NCBI GenBank assembly: GCA_028276105.1
Contig: JAPYWZ010000007.1
Location: forward strand, 1 to 12,098
Source: Microgenomates group bacterium
GTDB lineage: Bacteria > Patescibacteriota > Microgenomatia > UBA1406 > GWC2-37-13
Reading direction: 5' to 3'
DNA length: 12,098 nt
In this document: positions 1 to 6,430 of the stretch, one piece after another
Numbering within the stretch: position 1 is the first letter of the stretch
Layout of the letters: each line of letters begins with the position of its first letter
Translations under genes and position numbers: made by a program
The notes under the pieces: generated by a model
The model's database searches: none
Seen by the model: the letters and a program-made list of their open reading frames with translations, nothing else
Told to the model about the DNA's origin: nothing

Positions 1-494
1 CAGTGGAAAAGAGAGTTCAAAAAGGAATTTTTTTATCATTTCAACAACCTTTATCTTTATCGGGTGTTAATGTTTTTCAGCTTCTTAGATTGGCTTTATC
101 TGGGAAAAAAGATCCTTTGGCGTTAAAAAAAGAAATTGAGACTTTAGCCAAAAAGTTAAAAATAAAAAAAGAATTAATTGAAAGATCTTTAAACGATGGG
201 GCATCGGGTGGCGAAAAGAAAAAGATGGAAGTGTTGCAGGCGGCAGTTTTGGAACCTAAATTTTTGATTTTTGATGAGGTTGATACAGGCGTTGATGTTG
301 ATGCTTTAAAAACAATTGCTTCATTTATCGCTGATTTTAAAAAAGGAAGAACAATCTTACTAATTACCCATTACAACCGAATTCTTCGCTATTTAAGACC
401 CGATAAAGTTTTGGTGATGATTGATGGTGAGATAAAAAAAGTTGGTGATCATCAATTGGCGGAGGAGATTGAGAGAAATGGTTATTTAAAATAA
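1..494 (+). CDS. sufC: SufC, Fe-S assembly ATPase (5' end missing)
   Basis: This is the C-terminal two thirds of SufC, the cytoplasmic ABC-type ATPase that drives the SufBCD scaffold. The frame is open to the left edge, so the true start and the Walker A loop lie outside the window, about 80-90 residues short of the usual 245-260. The GTG at base 3 is only the first start-like codon, not the real start. Counting from it, one can see the Q-loop region (LSFQQP, about residues 11-16), the ABC signature ASGGE (67-71) followed by the SufC-typical EKKKMEVLQ, Walker B ending in D91-E92, the D-loop TGVDVDALK and the H-loop His123. There is no membrane segment, which fits a soluble SufC rather than a transporter ATPase. 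It is the first visible gene of the suf cluster, 90 bases before sufB. The family call is firm because DE.D.G.D.DALK and the SufB/SufS neighbours agree. Confidence 0.95.
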   Translation, partial: VEKRVQKGIFLSFQQPLSLSGVNVFQLLRLALSGKKDPLALKKEIETLAKKLKIKKELIERSLNDGASGGEKKKMEVLQAAVLEPKFLIFDEVDTGVDVDALKTIASFIADFKKGRTILLITHYNRILRYLRPDKVLVMIDGEIKKVGDHQLAEEIERNGYLK

Positions 495-506
495 AAAATA
501 AAATAT

Positions 507-535
507 AAAAATGAAAAATGACAATGAAAAAATAA
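507..535 (+). repeat. Degenerate copy of the CAAAAT-heptamer repeat
   Basis: The sufC-sufB gap (495-584) is almost pure A/T. Its middle holds ATGACAATG (518-526) flanked by A-rich runs, in the same layout as the core AAAATGACAATGCAAAAT of the perfect 55-bp repeat at 1987 and 3054, but with the C of each unit lost. I read it as a decayed copy. A-rich sequence can produce such matches by chance, so confidence is modest. The rest of the gap shows no Shine-Dalgarno sequence at usable spacing and no clear promoter. Confidence 0.4.
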
Positions 536-584
536 AAAAAGGAATAATTAAAGAAATTTAAAAAAATTTTTAATTTATTTTAAA

Positions 585-1973
585 ATGGATAATCTAACCT
601 TTGACTACCGGTATGGATTTAGGGTAAAAGAAAACTATGTTTTTAAATCAAGAAAGGGATTGGATAGAAAGTTGGTTGCGGAAATTTCTTATCTTAAAAA
701 AGAACCAAAATGGATGACTAAACTTCGTCTTGAGGCTTATGATAATTTTGTGAAAAAAGAAATGCCCTCTTGGGGTGTGGATTTATCGGCTATTAACTTT
801 GATGATATTTATTATTACATAAAACCAACCGAAAAACCGGCTTCCTCTTGGCAAAATCTACCAGAAGAGATAAAAGAAACTTATGATAAAATTGGCGTCC
901 CCCAAGCAGAACGAGATTTTTTAGCCGGAGTTTCGGCTCAGTATGAGAGTGAGGTAGTTTACAAAAGTATTAAAAAAGAACTAAGTAAACAGGGAGTAAT
1001 TTTTTTAGATATGGATTCCGGACTAAGAGAGTATCCAGAAATTGTCAAAGAATATTTTGGGAAAATTGTTCCTTCTTCTGATAACAAATTTGCTGCTTTA
1101 AATACCGCAGTTTGGTCGGGTGGCTCTTTTTTATATGTGCCAAAAGGAGTAAAAGTTGCCTTACCGCTTCAAGCTTATTTTCGAATCAATGCTGAAGCGT
1201 TTGGTCAGTTTGAAAGGACTTTAATTATTGCTGAGGAAGGAAGTTATGTTCATTACATCGAGGGCTGTACCGCTCCCATTTATACCACTTCATCACTTCA
1301 TGCCGCGGTGGTTGAGATTTTTGTCAAAAAAGGTGCAAGAGTTCGCTACACCACAGTTCAAAATTGGAGTCATAATGTTTATAATTTGGTGACTAAAAGA
1401 GCCAAAGTTGAGGAGCAAGGGGTGATGGAGTGGGTTGATTGTAATATCGGAAGTTATGTGACCATGAAATATCCTTCCTGTATTTTAGCCGGAGAAGGAG
1501 CGCGGGGTGAAGTTTTATCAATTGCTTATGCTTCAAAAAATCAACATCAAGACGCTGGTGCAAAAATGATTCATTTGGCTCCGAATACTTCATCCCGCAT
1601 TATTTCTAAATCAATTTCAAAAAGCGGGGGAAGGACATCTTATCGCGGTTTAGTTTATGTTTCACCAATGGCTAAAAATAGTAAAGTTTATGTCTCTTGT
1701 GATGCTTTAATTTTAGATGAATTATCAAGAAGCGATACTTATCCAACAATGAAAATCAAAAACAAAGATGTGGAGGTACAACACGAGGCAACAGTTGAGA
1801 AAATTGGTGAAGAAAAACTTTTTTATTTACAATCGCGAGGGATTAAAAAAGGGGAGGCTGAGGGGCTTTTAGTCAATGGTTTTATTGAGCCAGTGACCAA
1901 AGAAATACCTTTGGAATATACGGTTGAGCTTAATCGACTGATTAATTTAGAGATGAGTGGGAGTGTTGGTTAA
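585..1973 (+). CDS. sufB: SufB, Fe-S cluster scaffold subunit
   Basis: SufB is the core scaffold of the SufBCD complex, on which sulfide and iron are built into a [4Fe-4S] cluster before transfer to apoproteins. At 462 residues it has normal family length. The parallel beta-helix region carries [13 protein letters not shown], then EGCTAP with Cys228, in the position of the conserved scaffold cysteine (Cys254 in E. coli), and the block [16 protein letters not shown]. Towards the C terminus are HEAT with His400-Glu401, LFYLQSRGI and the ending EMSGSVG. The position matching E. coli Cys405 is Ile, in MKIKN, as in Gram-positive-type SufB, so this is a subtype difference rather than damage. The ATG at 585 is preceded only by A/T bases with no Shine-Dalgarno sequence. 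It lies 90 bases after sufC and 30 before sufD, consistent with one operon. Confidence 0.97.
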   Translation: MDNLTFDYRYGFRVKENYVFKSRKGLDRKLVAEISYLKKEPKWMTKLRLEAYDNFVKKEMPSWGVDLSAINFDDIYYYIKPTEKPASSWQNLPEEIKETYDKIGVPQAERDFLAGVSAQYESEVVYKSIKKELSKQGVIFLDMDSGLREYPEIVKEYFGKIVPSSDNKFAALNTAVWSGGSFLYVPKGVKVALPLQAYFRINAEAFGQFERTLIIAEEGSYVHYIEGCTAPIYTTSSLHAAVVEIFVKKGARVRYTTVQNWSHNVYNLVTKRAKVEEQGVMEWVDCNIGSYVTMKYPSCILAGEGARGEVLSIAYASKNQHQDAGAKMIHLAPNTSSRIISKSISKSGGRTSYRGLVYVSPMAKNSKVYVSCDALILDELSRSDTYPTMKIKNKDVEVQHEATVEKIGEEKLFYLQSRGIKKGEAEGLLVNGFIEPVTKEIPLEYTVELNRLINLEMSGSVG

Positions 1974-1986
1974 AAATTCAAAATTC

Positions 1987-2041
1987 AAAAATCAAAATGC
2001 AAAATGACAATGCAAAATTCAAAATTAATTAATTTAAATAA
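1987..2041 (+). repeat. 55-bp direct repeat, copy A (sufB-sufD junction, enters sufD)
   Basis: All 55 bases are identical to 3054-3108. Weaker homology extends the pair left to 1972 (against 3038), with one single-base indel and one substitution, so the repeated unit is about 70 bases. It is built from heptamer-like units CAAAAAT, CAAAATG, CAAAATGA, CAATG, CAAAATT, CAAAATT, followed by AATTAATTTAAATAA. It fills the sufB-sufD gap and supplies the sufD start codon and the first dozen or so codons. Confidence 0.95.
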
Positions 2042-2573
2042 AGAGAAAAAAGAAACTTTAATATTTAATAAACCAGGTGATTATGTGGTTTTTTTTGAAA
2101 ATTTGTCTGGCGAGTTTAATTTTAGAATTGAGGCAGAAAATGTTAACTTAGAAATTTATGGATTATATGTTGGAAAAGGAAATGATCAATTTACCATAAA
2201 AACCACTCAGCATCATATTGCTCCAAACTCTTCATCAAATCTTTTGGTCAAAGGCGTTTTTTTTGATCAAGCAAAATTTTTTTATCGAGGGTTGGTTCGG
2301 ATTGAAAAAGGGGCTCAAAAATCGCATGCTTACCAAAAAAATCAAAATCTTGTCTTATCATCAAATGTTGATATTGATTCAAAACCAGATCTTGAGATTT
2401 TAGCCAATGATGTTTTTTGTACTCATGGTTCAACTACTGGTTATTTAAATGAGGAGCAAATTTTTTATCTAAAATCAAGAGGATTAAAAGAAAGTCAGGC
2501 AAAAAATTTGTTGATTGAGGGGTTTGTGGGAGAGATAAAGGAGAAGTTAAAAATAAAAAATTACAATTTATAA
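2004..2573 (+). CDS. sufD: Short SufD-like Fe-S scaffold subunit
   Basis: This is a SufD-family protein, the SufB paralogue that completes the SufBCD scaffold and is linked to iron acquisition. At 189 residues it is less than half the usual 400 or more. It keeps the C-terminal beta-helix signature: SKPDLEILANDV (126-137), then FCTHGSTTGYL with Cys139 and His141 (His141 matches E. coli His360 at the SufB-SufD interface), and EEQIFYLKSRG (150-160). The N-terminal helical region and most of the beta-helix are absent. The first twelve residues, MTMQNSKLINLN, are encoded by the direct repeat, so the gene start has been rewritten by it. The ATG at 2010 is an equally possible start; there is no Shine-Dalgarno sequence. 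The C-terminal tail KLKIKNYNL is also encoded by simple A/T-rich sequence. It lies 30 bases after sufB and 11 before sufS. The frame is intact and key residues remain, so I treat it as a minimal SufD rather than a pseudogene. Confidence 0.85.
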   Translation: MTMQNSKLINLNKEKKETLIFNKPGDYVVFFENLSGEFNFRIEAENVNLEIYGLYVGKGNDQFTIKTTQHHIAPNSSSNLLVKGVFFDQAKFFYRGLVRIEKGAQKSHAYQKNQNLVLSSNVDIDSKPDLEILANDVFCTHGSTTGYLNEEQIFYLKSRGLKESQAKNLLIEGFVGEIKEKLKIKNYNL

Positions 2574-2584
2574 TTTAAAAATAT

Positions 2585-3874
2585 ATGATCAATGTCTTAA
2601 AAATAAAAAAAGATTTTCCGATTTTTGAAAATAATCCATCTTTAGTTTATCTTGACTCAACCGCTACTTCTTTAAAACCAAGACCGGTAATTGAAAAGCT
2701 AGTTGAATATTATTCAAAATACTCAGCCAATATTTTTCGGGGAGTTTACTCTTTATCAGAAAAAGCCACAAAAGAGTACGAAAAAACAAGAGAAAAAATA
2801 GCCAAATTTATCAATGGAAAAAAAGAAGAAATAATTTTTACCAGAAATACAACGGAAGGTTTAAATCTTTTAGCCTACAGTTTAGGAAGAAAAATAATTG
2901 AAAAAAACGATGAGATTGTGACAACGATTATGGAGCATCATTCCAATTTTGTGCCATGGCAGATTTTAGCTCAAGAGAGTGGGGCGGTTTTTAAGGTGAT
3001 TAATATTAATCAGAGTGGGGATTTGGATTTATATTGTAAAAATATCAAAATTAAAAAATCAAAATGCAAAATGACAATGCAAAATTCAAAATTAATTAAT
3101 TTAAATAATATAATCACAAAAAAAACAAAAATATTAACATTAACTTATATCTCCAATGTTTTGGGGACGGTTAATCCGATAAAAGAGATTGTTATGGTGG
3201 CAAAAAAAATCAACCCCAAAGTTATTGTTATCGTTGATGCGGCGCAAGCGGCTCCTCATAAAAAAATTGATGTTTTGGATTTGGGAGTTGATTTTTTAGC
3301 TTTTTCTTCTCATAAAATGCTTGGACCAACAGGGGTGGGGGTTTTGTGGGGAAAGTATGATTTACTTTGTGAGATGTTTCCTTTTAATTTTGGGGGGGAG
3401 ATGATTGCTGAGGTTTTTTTGGATAAAACTTTTTTTAAAGATCCACCTTATAAGTTTGAAGCAGGAACACCGGCGATTGCTGAGGTGATTGCCCTTTCTG
3501 AGGCAGTTTCTTATTTAGAAAAAATTGGTTTGGAAAAAATTGAAGCTTACGAAAAAGAGTTAGTTCAATTGGCTTATCAAAGATTAAAAGAAGAGTTTGG
3601 TAAAAACATAAAAATTTTAGGTGAAGGCAATATCAAAGAAAGAAGCGGGATTTTGGCGTTTAATTTTTATAATCTTCATCCTCATGATGTGGCGCAAATT
3701 TTATCGGAAAAAAATATCTGTCTTCGTTCTGGTCATCATTGCGCTCAACCATTACATCAGTTTTTGGGTGTCTCATCAAGCTGTCGAGCAAGTTTTTATT
3801 TTTATAACGACAAAGATGATGTTGAAAAATTAGTTGAAGGATTAAAAGAAGTGAAAATAAAATTTAAACTTTAA
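2585..3874 (+). CDS. sufS: SufS, cysteine desulfurase (group II)
   Basis: SufS is a PLP enzyme that removes sulfur from L-cysteine as a persulfide on its active-site Cys and passes it to SufU. Visible are the N-terminal YLDSTATSLKP, EHHSNFVPWQ with His119 (PLP-stacking position), the cofactor Asp218 in VDAAQAAPH, the Schiff-base Lys244 in SSHKMLGPTGVG, FEAGTP, and RSGHHCAQP with catalytic Cys386. His367 in HPHDVA lies 19 residues before the Cys, matching the His of B. subtilis SufS (His342) that swaps into the SufU zinc site. At 429 residues it is about 20 longer than usual. The excess lies between DLDLY and IITKKTK and is encoded by the direct repeat, in frame. The ATG at 2585 starts 11 bases after sufD with an A/T-only leader. 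All catalytic residues survive, so the enzyme is probably active. Confidence 0.97.
   Translation: MINVLKIKKDFPIFENNPSLVYLDSTATSLKPRPVIEKLVEYYSKYSANIFRGVYSLSEKATKEYEKTREKIAKFINGKKEEIIFTRNTTEGLNLLAYSLGRKIIEKNDEIVTTIMEHHSNFVPWQILAQESGAVFKVININQSGDLDLYCKNIKIKKSKCKMTMQNSKLINLNNIITKKTKILTLTYISNVLGTVNPIKEIVMVAKKINPKVIVIVDAAQAAPHKKIDVLDLGVDFLAFSSHKMLGPTGVGVLWGKYDLLCEMFPFNFGGEMIAEVFLDKTFFKDPPYKFEAGTPAIAEVIALSEAVSYLEKIGLEKIEAYEKELVQLAYQRLKEEFGKNIKILGEGNIKERSGILAFNFYNLHPHDVAQILSEKNICLRSGHHCAQPLHQFLGVSSSCRASFYFYNDKDDVEKLVEGLKEVKIKFKL
3054..3108 (+). repeat. 55-bp direct repeat, copy B (inside sufS, in frame)
   Basis: This perfect copy of 1987-2041 lies wholly inside the sufS coding region. It is read in the same frame as copy A, giving MTMQNSKLINLN in the middle of SufS. 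Of the three forward frames only this one lacks a stop across the repeat; the other two meet TGA or TAA. It accounts for the extra segment of SufS relative to its family. Left-hand homology continues to 3038. Confidence 0.95.
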
Positions 3875-3875
3875 A

Positions 3876-3988
3876 ATGCAAATCTCAAAATTACAATGTA
3901 AAATTCAAAATGATTTTAAATTAAAAAATTATTAATTTTTAATTTTTAATTTTCATTTTGAGATTTGAATTTTGAATTTTGCATTTTT
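3876..3988. repeat. Long imperfect inverted repeat of the heptamer family (sufS-sufU gap)
   Basis: The 117-base gap between sufS and the chosen sufU start is filled by two opposed members of the CAAAAT-heptamer family. The left part (about 3876-3918) reads AATGCAAATCTCAAAATT and continues with TACAATGTAAAATTCAAAATG. The right part (about 3950-3988) is its approximate reverse complement, ending TTTTGAATTTTGCATTTT. The A/T-rich middle (3919-3949) also pairs roughly with itself. The result would be a long bulged hairpin in RNA, ending a few bases before the sufU ATG. It could attenuate, terminate or stabilise the transcript; the sequence alone does not decide which. The right arm is T-rich but there is no classical GC stem. 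Confidence 0.75.
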
Positions 3989-3991
3989 TTT

Positions 3992-4348
3992 ATGTTCAAT
4001 ATTTATACTGAGATTATTTTGGATCATTATCAACATCCAAGAAATTTTGGAGAAATTAAGAATCCTACCAAAAAAGTTGAGGTGGCCAATCCTTTATGTG
4101 GTGATAAAATCAAAATGATGATTGTTTTTGATAAGGAAAAAGTGACTGAGGTAAAATTTACTGGCGTTGGTTGTGCTATTTCTACCGCTTCTGCCTCAAT
4201 GTTAACCGAATATATCAAAGGAAAAACAAAGGAACAATTGAAAAAAATCGACAAAAATTTTATTATTAAAATGTTGGGGGTGAGTTTAGGGGTTAATCGA
4301 ATTAAATGCGCTCTATTATCGCTTGAAGCTTTAAAAAAATTGTTATAA
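3992..4348 (+). CDS. sufU: SufU/IscU-like sulfurtransferase or scaffold
   Basis: This NifU-N family protein accepts persulfide sulfur from SufS. The N terminus IYTEIILDHYQHPRNFGEI is typical. The three metal-ligand cysteines are Cys36 in NPLCGDK (with the companion Asp38), Cys61 in GVGCAIS and Cys106 in RIKCALLSLEAL. Lys rather than His precedes the third Cys, which is SufU-like rather than IscU-like. However, only 45 residues separate the second and third Cys, near the IscU spacing and shorter than about 62 in B. subtilis SufU, so the SufU-specific insertion is missing. I chose the ATG at 3992 (118 residues). An upstream in-frame TTG at 3965 would only add nine residues encoded by the inverted repeat. 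There is no Shine-Dalgarno sequence. It follows sufS, whose conserved His367 fits a zinc-dependent SufU partner. Confidence 0.9.
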   Translation: MFNIYTEIILDHYQHPRNFGEIKNPTKKVEVANPLCGDKIKMMIVFDKEKVTEVKFTGVGCAISTASASMLTEYIKGKTKEQLKKIDKNFIIKMLGVSLGVNRIKCALLSLEALKKLL

Positions 4349-4367
4349 ATTTTTAAGTTTAAAATTT

Positions 4368-4646
4368 ATGGATAATCAACAACTGAAAGATCCAAATAAT
4401 CCATCCGGACCAGTACAAACGAAGGGAAAGTATAAAGTCTGGGTTGATCGAAATCTTTGTATTGGAGCCGCCACCTGTGTTGCTGTTTCTCCAAAAAGTT
4501 TTCAACTGGACAACGAAGCCAAAGCGGTAATTGTTAGAACAATTGATGAGGAAGAATTGGAAAATATTATCGAGGCAGCCAAAGCTTGTCCGGTTGCCGC
4601 CATTTTTATCGAAGATGAAAAAGGTAATCGAATCTTTCCAAAATAA
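4368..4646 (+). CDS. Small ferredoxin with three cluster cysteines
   Basis: This is a 92-residue soluble ferredoxin of the single-cluster type. The motif is C31-IG-A34-AT-C37, then SFQLDNEAKA, then Cys74-Pro75 in KACPVAAI. The usual CxxCxxC...CP set therefore has Ala in place of the second Cys, leaving three cysteines. In known families this arrangement binds a [3Fe-4S] cluster, or a [4Fe-4S] cluster with an outside ligand. An N-terminal extension of about 20 polar residues precedes the fold. It starts 19 bases after sufU and ends 25 before the oxidoreductase gene, so it is a likely electron acceptor of that enzyme and a client of the SUF system. That role is inferred from position. The start ATG has an A/T-only leader containing TATAAAT about 18 bases upstream. 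Confidence 0.9.
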   Translation: MDNQQLKDPNNPSGPVQTKGKYKVWVDRNLCIGAATCVAVSPKSFQLDNEAKAVIVRTIDEEELENIIEAAKACPVAAIFIEDEKGNRIFPK

Positions 4647-4671
4647 TTTATAAAATTAATAAATTTTTTTT

Positions 4672-6399
4672 ATGACTTTTACTTGGAAAATTGGGGGTGA
4701 AGCGGGATTTGGGATAATGACGACTGGTCTTTTATTTTCAAAAATCGCCAGTCGATTGGGTTATTACATTTTAGACTATGTTGAGTATCCCTCTTTAGTT
4801 CGCGGTGGTCATAATGCTTATGAAGTTTGTGTTTCTGATAAGGAGGTAACCGCTTTGAAAAAGGATATTGATGTTTTGGTTTGCCTAAATGAGGAAACTT
4901 TTTACAAACACAAAAACCGATTAACTTCTCAAAGTTTAGTTTTGTATGACAAAGAAGAGTTTGATTTTAACGATAATTTTAAGAAAGTAGATGTTCCTTT
5001 TAAAAAAATATTAACCGACTTAAAAGGACAAACAGTGATGAAAAATACCATCGCTTTGGGTGCAAGTATTTCCATTTTGGGAGGAAAGATTGAAGTTCTT
5101 TTAGATTTAATCGCCGAGCAATTTAAAAAAAAAGGAGATGAGATAGTAAGATTTAATCAACAGTTTGCTATTGCTGGGTATGAAGAAGTAAAGAAAAACT
5201 ATTCATTTTTAATAAAAAATTTTTTAATTGAAAAAGAAGAAAAAAAAGAAAAATTGGTTGTAAGTGGCAATGAAGCATTCTCTTTGGGAGCAGTTTTGGC
5301 TGATTGTCGATTATATGCCGCTTATCCAATGACTCCTTCTTCATCAGTTCTTCATACCTTAGCTTCTTGGCAAGAAAAAACCGGGATTATTGTTCGCCAT
5401 GCTGAGGATGAGATAGCGGTGATAAATACGGCACTGGGCGCCTCATTTGCTGGGGTAAGAGCCGCGGTTGGGACATCTGGCGGTGGGTTTTCCTTAATGG
5501 TTGAAAGTCTTTCTTTTGCCGGCGTTGCCGAAATCCCAGTGGTGGTTTTTTTAGCCCAGCGGCCTGGCCCAGCAACCGGAATGCCAACTTGGACGGAACA
5601 AGGCGATCTTTTATTTGCCGTATTTTCCGGTCATGGCGAGTTTCCCAAAATAGTTTTGGCCCCAGGTGATCAAAAAGAGATGATCAAGTTGACACTAAAG
5701 GCTTTTAATTTAGCTGATATTTATCAAACACCAGTCATTGTTGTTTCTGATATGTATTTATCTGAAGGGCATAAAAGTGTTGAAAGAGACTGGGTTGATA
5801 AAATAGTAAGGGAGTATCAAATCAGGAGGGGAAAAATTAACTTAAGTTACAAAGAAAATTCTCAAAAGTTAGAGATTTTTTTAAGATACAAAATCACCGA
5901 AGATGGCATCTCAGAAAAAATTTTACCGGGAACACCGGGTTATTTTTATCAGGAAAATTCATATGAACATTTAGAAGATGGACACACAACTGAAGATTTT
6001 AAAGAAAGAACCAAACAGGTGGATAAAAGAAATAGAAAGATTGGGGCTTATTTAAGCCAAAATTTTCAATTACCTAATTTTTACGGGCAAAGTGATGCTT
6101 CAATTATCTTTATTTCTTGGGGGTCAACCAAGGGCGCGGTTTTGTTGGCTCAAAAAGAGTTGGAAAAAAAAGGAATAAAAACTGGATTTTATCATTTTAA
6201 TCATATTTATCCTCTAGATAAAGAAAAAGTTTCTAAATTGCTAAAAAAAGATAATAAAAGATATCTTTTAGTAGAAAATAATGCTTTAGGACAATTTGGA
6301 AAGATTTTGGCGATGGAGACAGGATTGGACTTTGAGGAAAAAATTTTACGATACGATGGTCGACCAATAACGGTTGAGGAGATTATAGAAAAGATATAA
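4672..6399 (+). CDS. korA: 2-oxoacid:ferredoxin oxidoreductase, fused gamma-alpha subunit
   Basis: With the next gene it forms a cytoplasmic thiamine-diphosphate enzyme that oxidatively decarboxylates a 2-oxoacid to acyl-CoA and reduces ferredoxin. Residues 1 to about 190 are the gamma domain (GGEAGFGIMTTG near the start, YPSLVRGGHNAYEV). From about 195 the alpha domain begins (VSGNEAFSLGAVLA), with the family motif YPMTP at 218-222, RHAEDEIAVINTALGASFAG, GTSGGGFSL from 267 and GPATGMPTWTEQGDL. The C-terminal domain (about 465-575) carries FISWGSTKG and YLLVENNALGQFG. At 575 residues it is normal for a gamma-alpha fusion. No cluster-binding delta motif is present. Substrate choice (pyruvate, 2-oxoglutarate or branched-chain) cannot be read from the sequence, so the symbol reflects the family only. 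It is 31 bases upstream of its beta subunit. Confidence 0.92.
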   Translation: MTFTWKIGGEAGFGIMTTGLLFSKIASRLGYYILDYVEYPSLVRGGHNAYEVCVSDKEVTALKKDIDVLVCLNEETFYKHKNRLTSQSLVLYDKEEFDFNDNFKKVDVPFKKILTDLKGQTVMKNTIALGASISILGGKIEVLLDLIAEQFKKKGDEIVRFNQQFAIAGYEEVKKNYSFLIKNFLIEKEEKKEKLVVSGNEAFSLGAVLADCRLYAAYPMTPSSSVLHTLASWQEKTGIIVRHAEDEIAVINTALGASFAGVRAAVGTSGGGFSLMVESLSFAGVAEIPVVVFLAQRPGPATGMPTWTEQGDLLFAVFSGHGEFPKIVLAPGDQKEMIKLTLKAFNLADIYQTPVIVVSDMYLSEGHKSVERDWVDKIVREYQIRRGKINLSYKENSQKLEIFLRYKITEDGISEKILPGTPGYFYQENSYEHLEDGHTTEDFKERTKQVDKRNRKIGAYLSQNFQLPNFYGQSDASIIFISWGSTKGAVLLAQKELEKKGIKTGFYHFNHIYPLDKEKVSKLLKKDNKRYLLVENNALGQFGKILAMETGLDFEEKILRYDGRPITVEEIIEKI

Positions 6400-6430
6400 T
6401 TATTATTATTTTTATAAAATTTTTAAAACT

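Noticed and set aside
1700..1800. Loss of a catalytic Cys in SufB (Ile at the E. coli Cys405 position)
   Set aside because: Gram-positive-type SufB proteins also lack this Cys, so it is a subtype trait rather than a defect.
2004..2573. sufD as a pseudogene or frameshifted remnant
   Set aside because: The frame is intact from the repeat to the stop, diagnostic C-terminal residues are kept, and no SufD-like N-terminal sequence is seen in other frames of the 30-base gap or of sufB.
3965..3991. TTG-initiated extension of sufU by nine residues
   Set aside because: The added residues are encoded by the arm of the inverted repeat, and the ATG at 3992 begins with the normal family N terminus (IYTEIILDHYQHPRN).
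5387..5587. Minus-strand open frame within the oxidoreductase alpha subunit
   Set aside because: It lies opposite the strongly conserved alpha domain, with a low-complexity Arg/Gln/Pro-rich product and no start signal.
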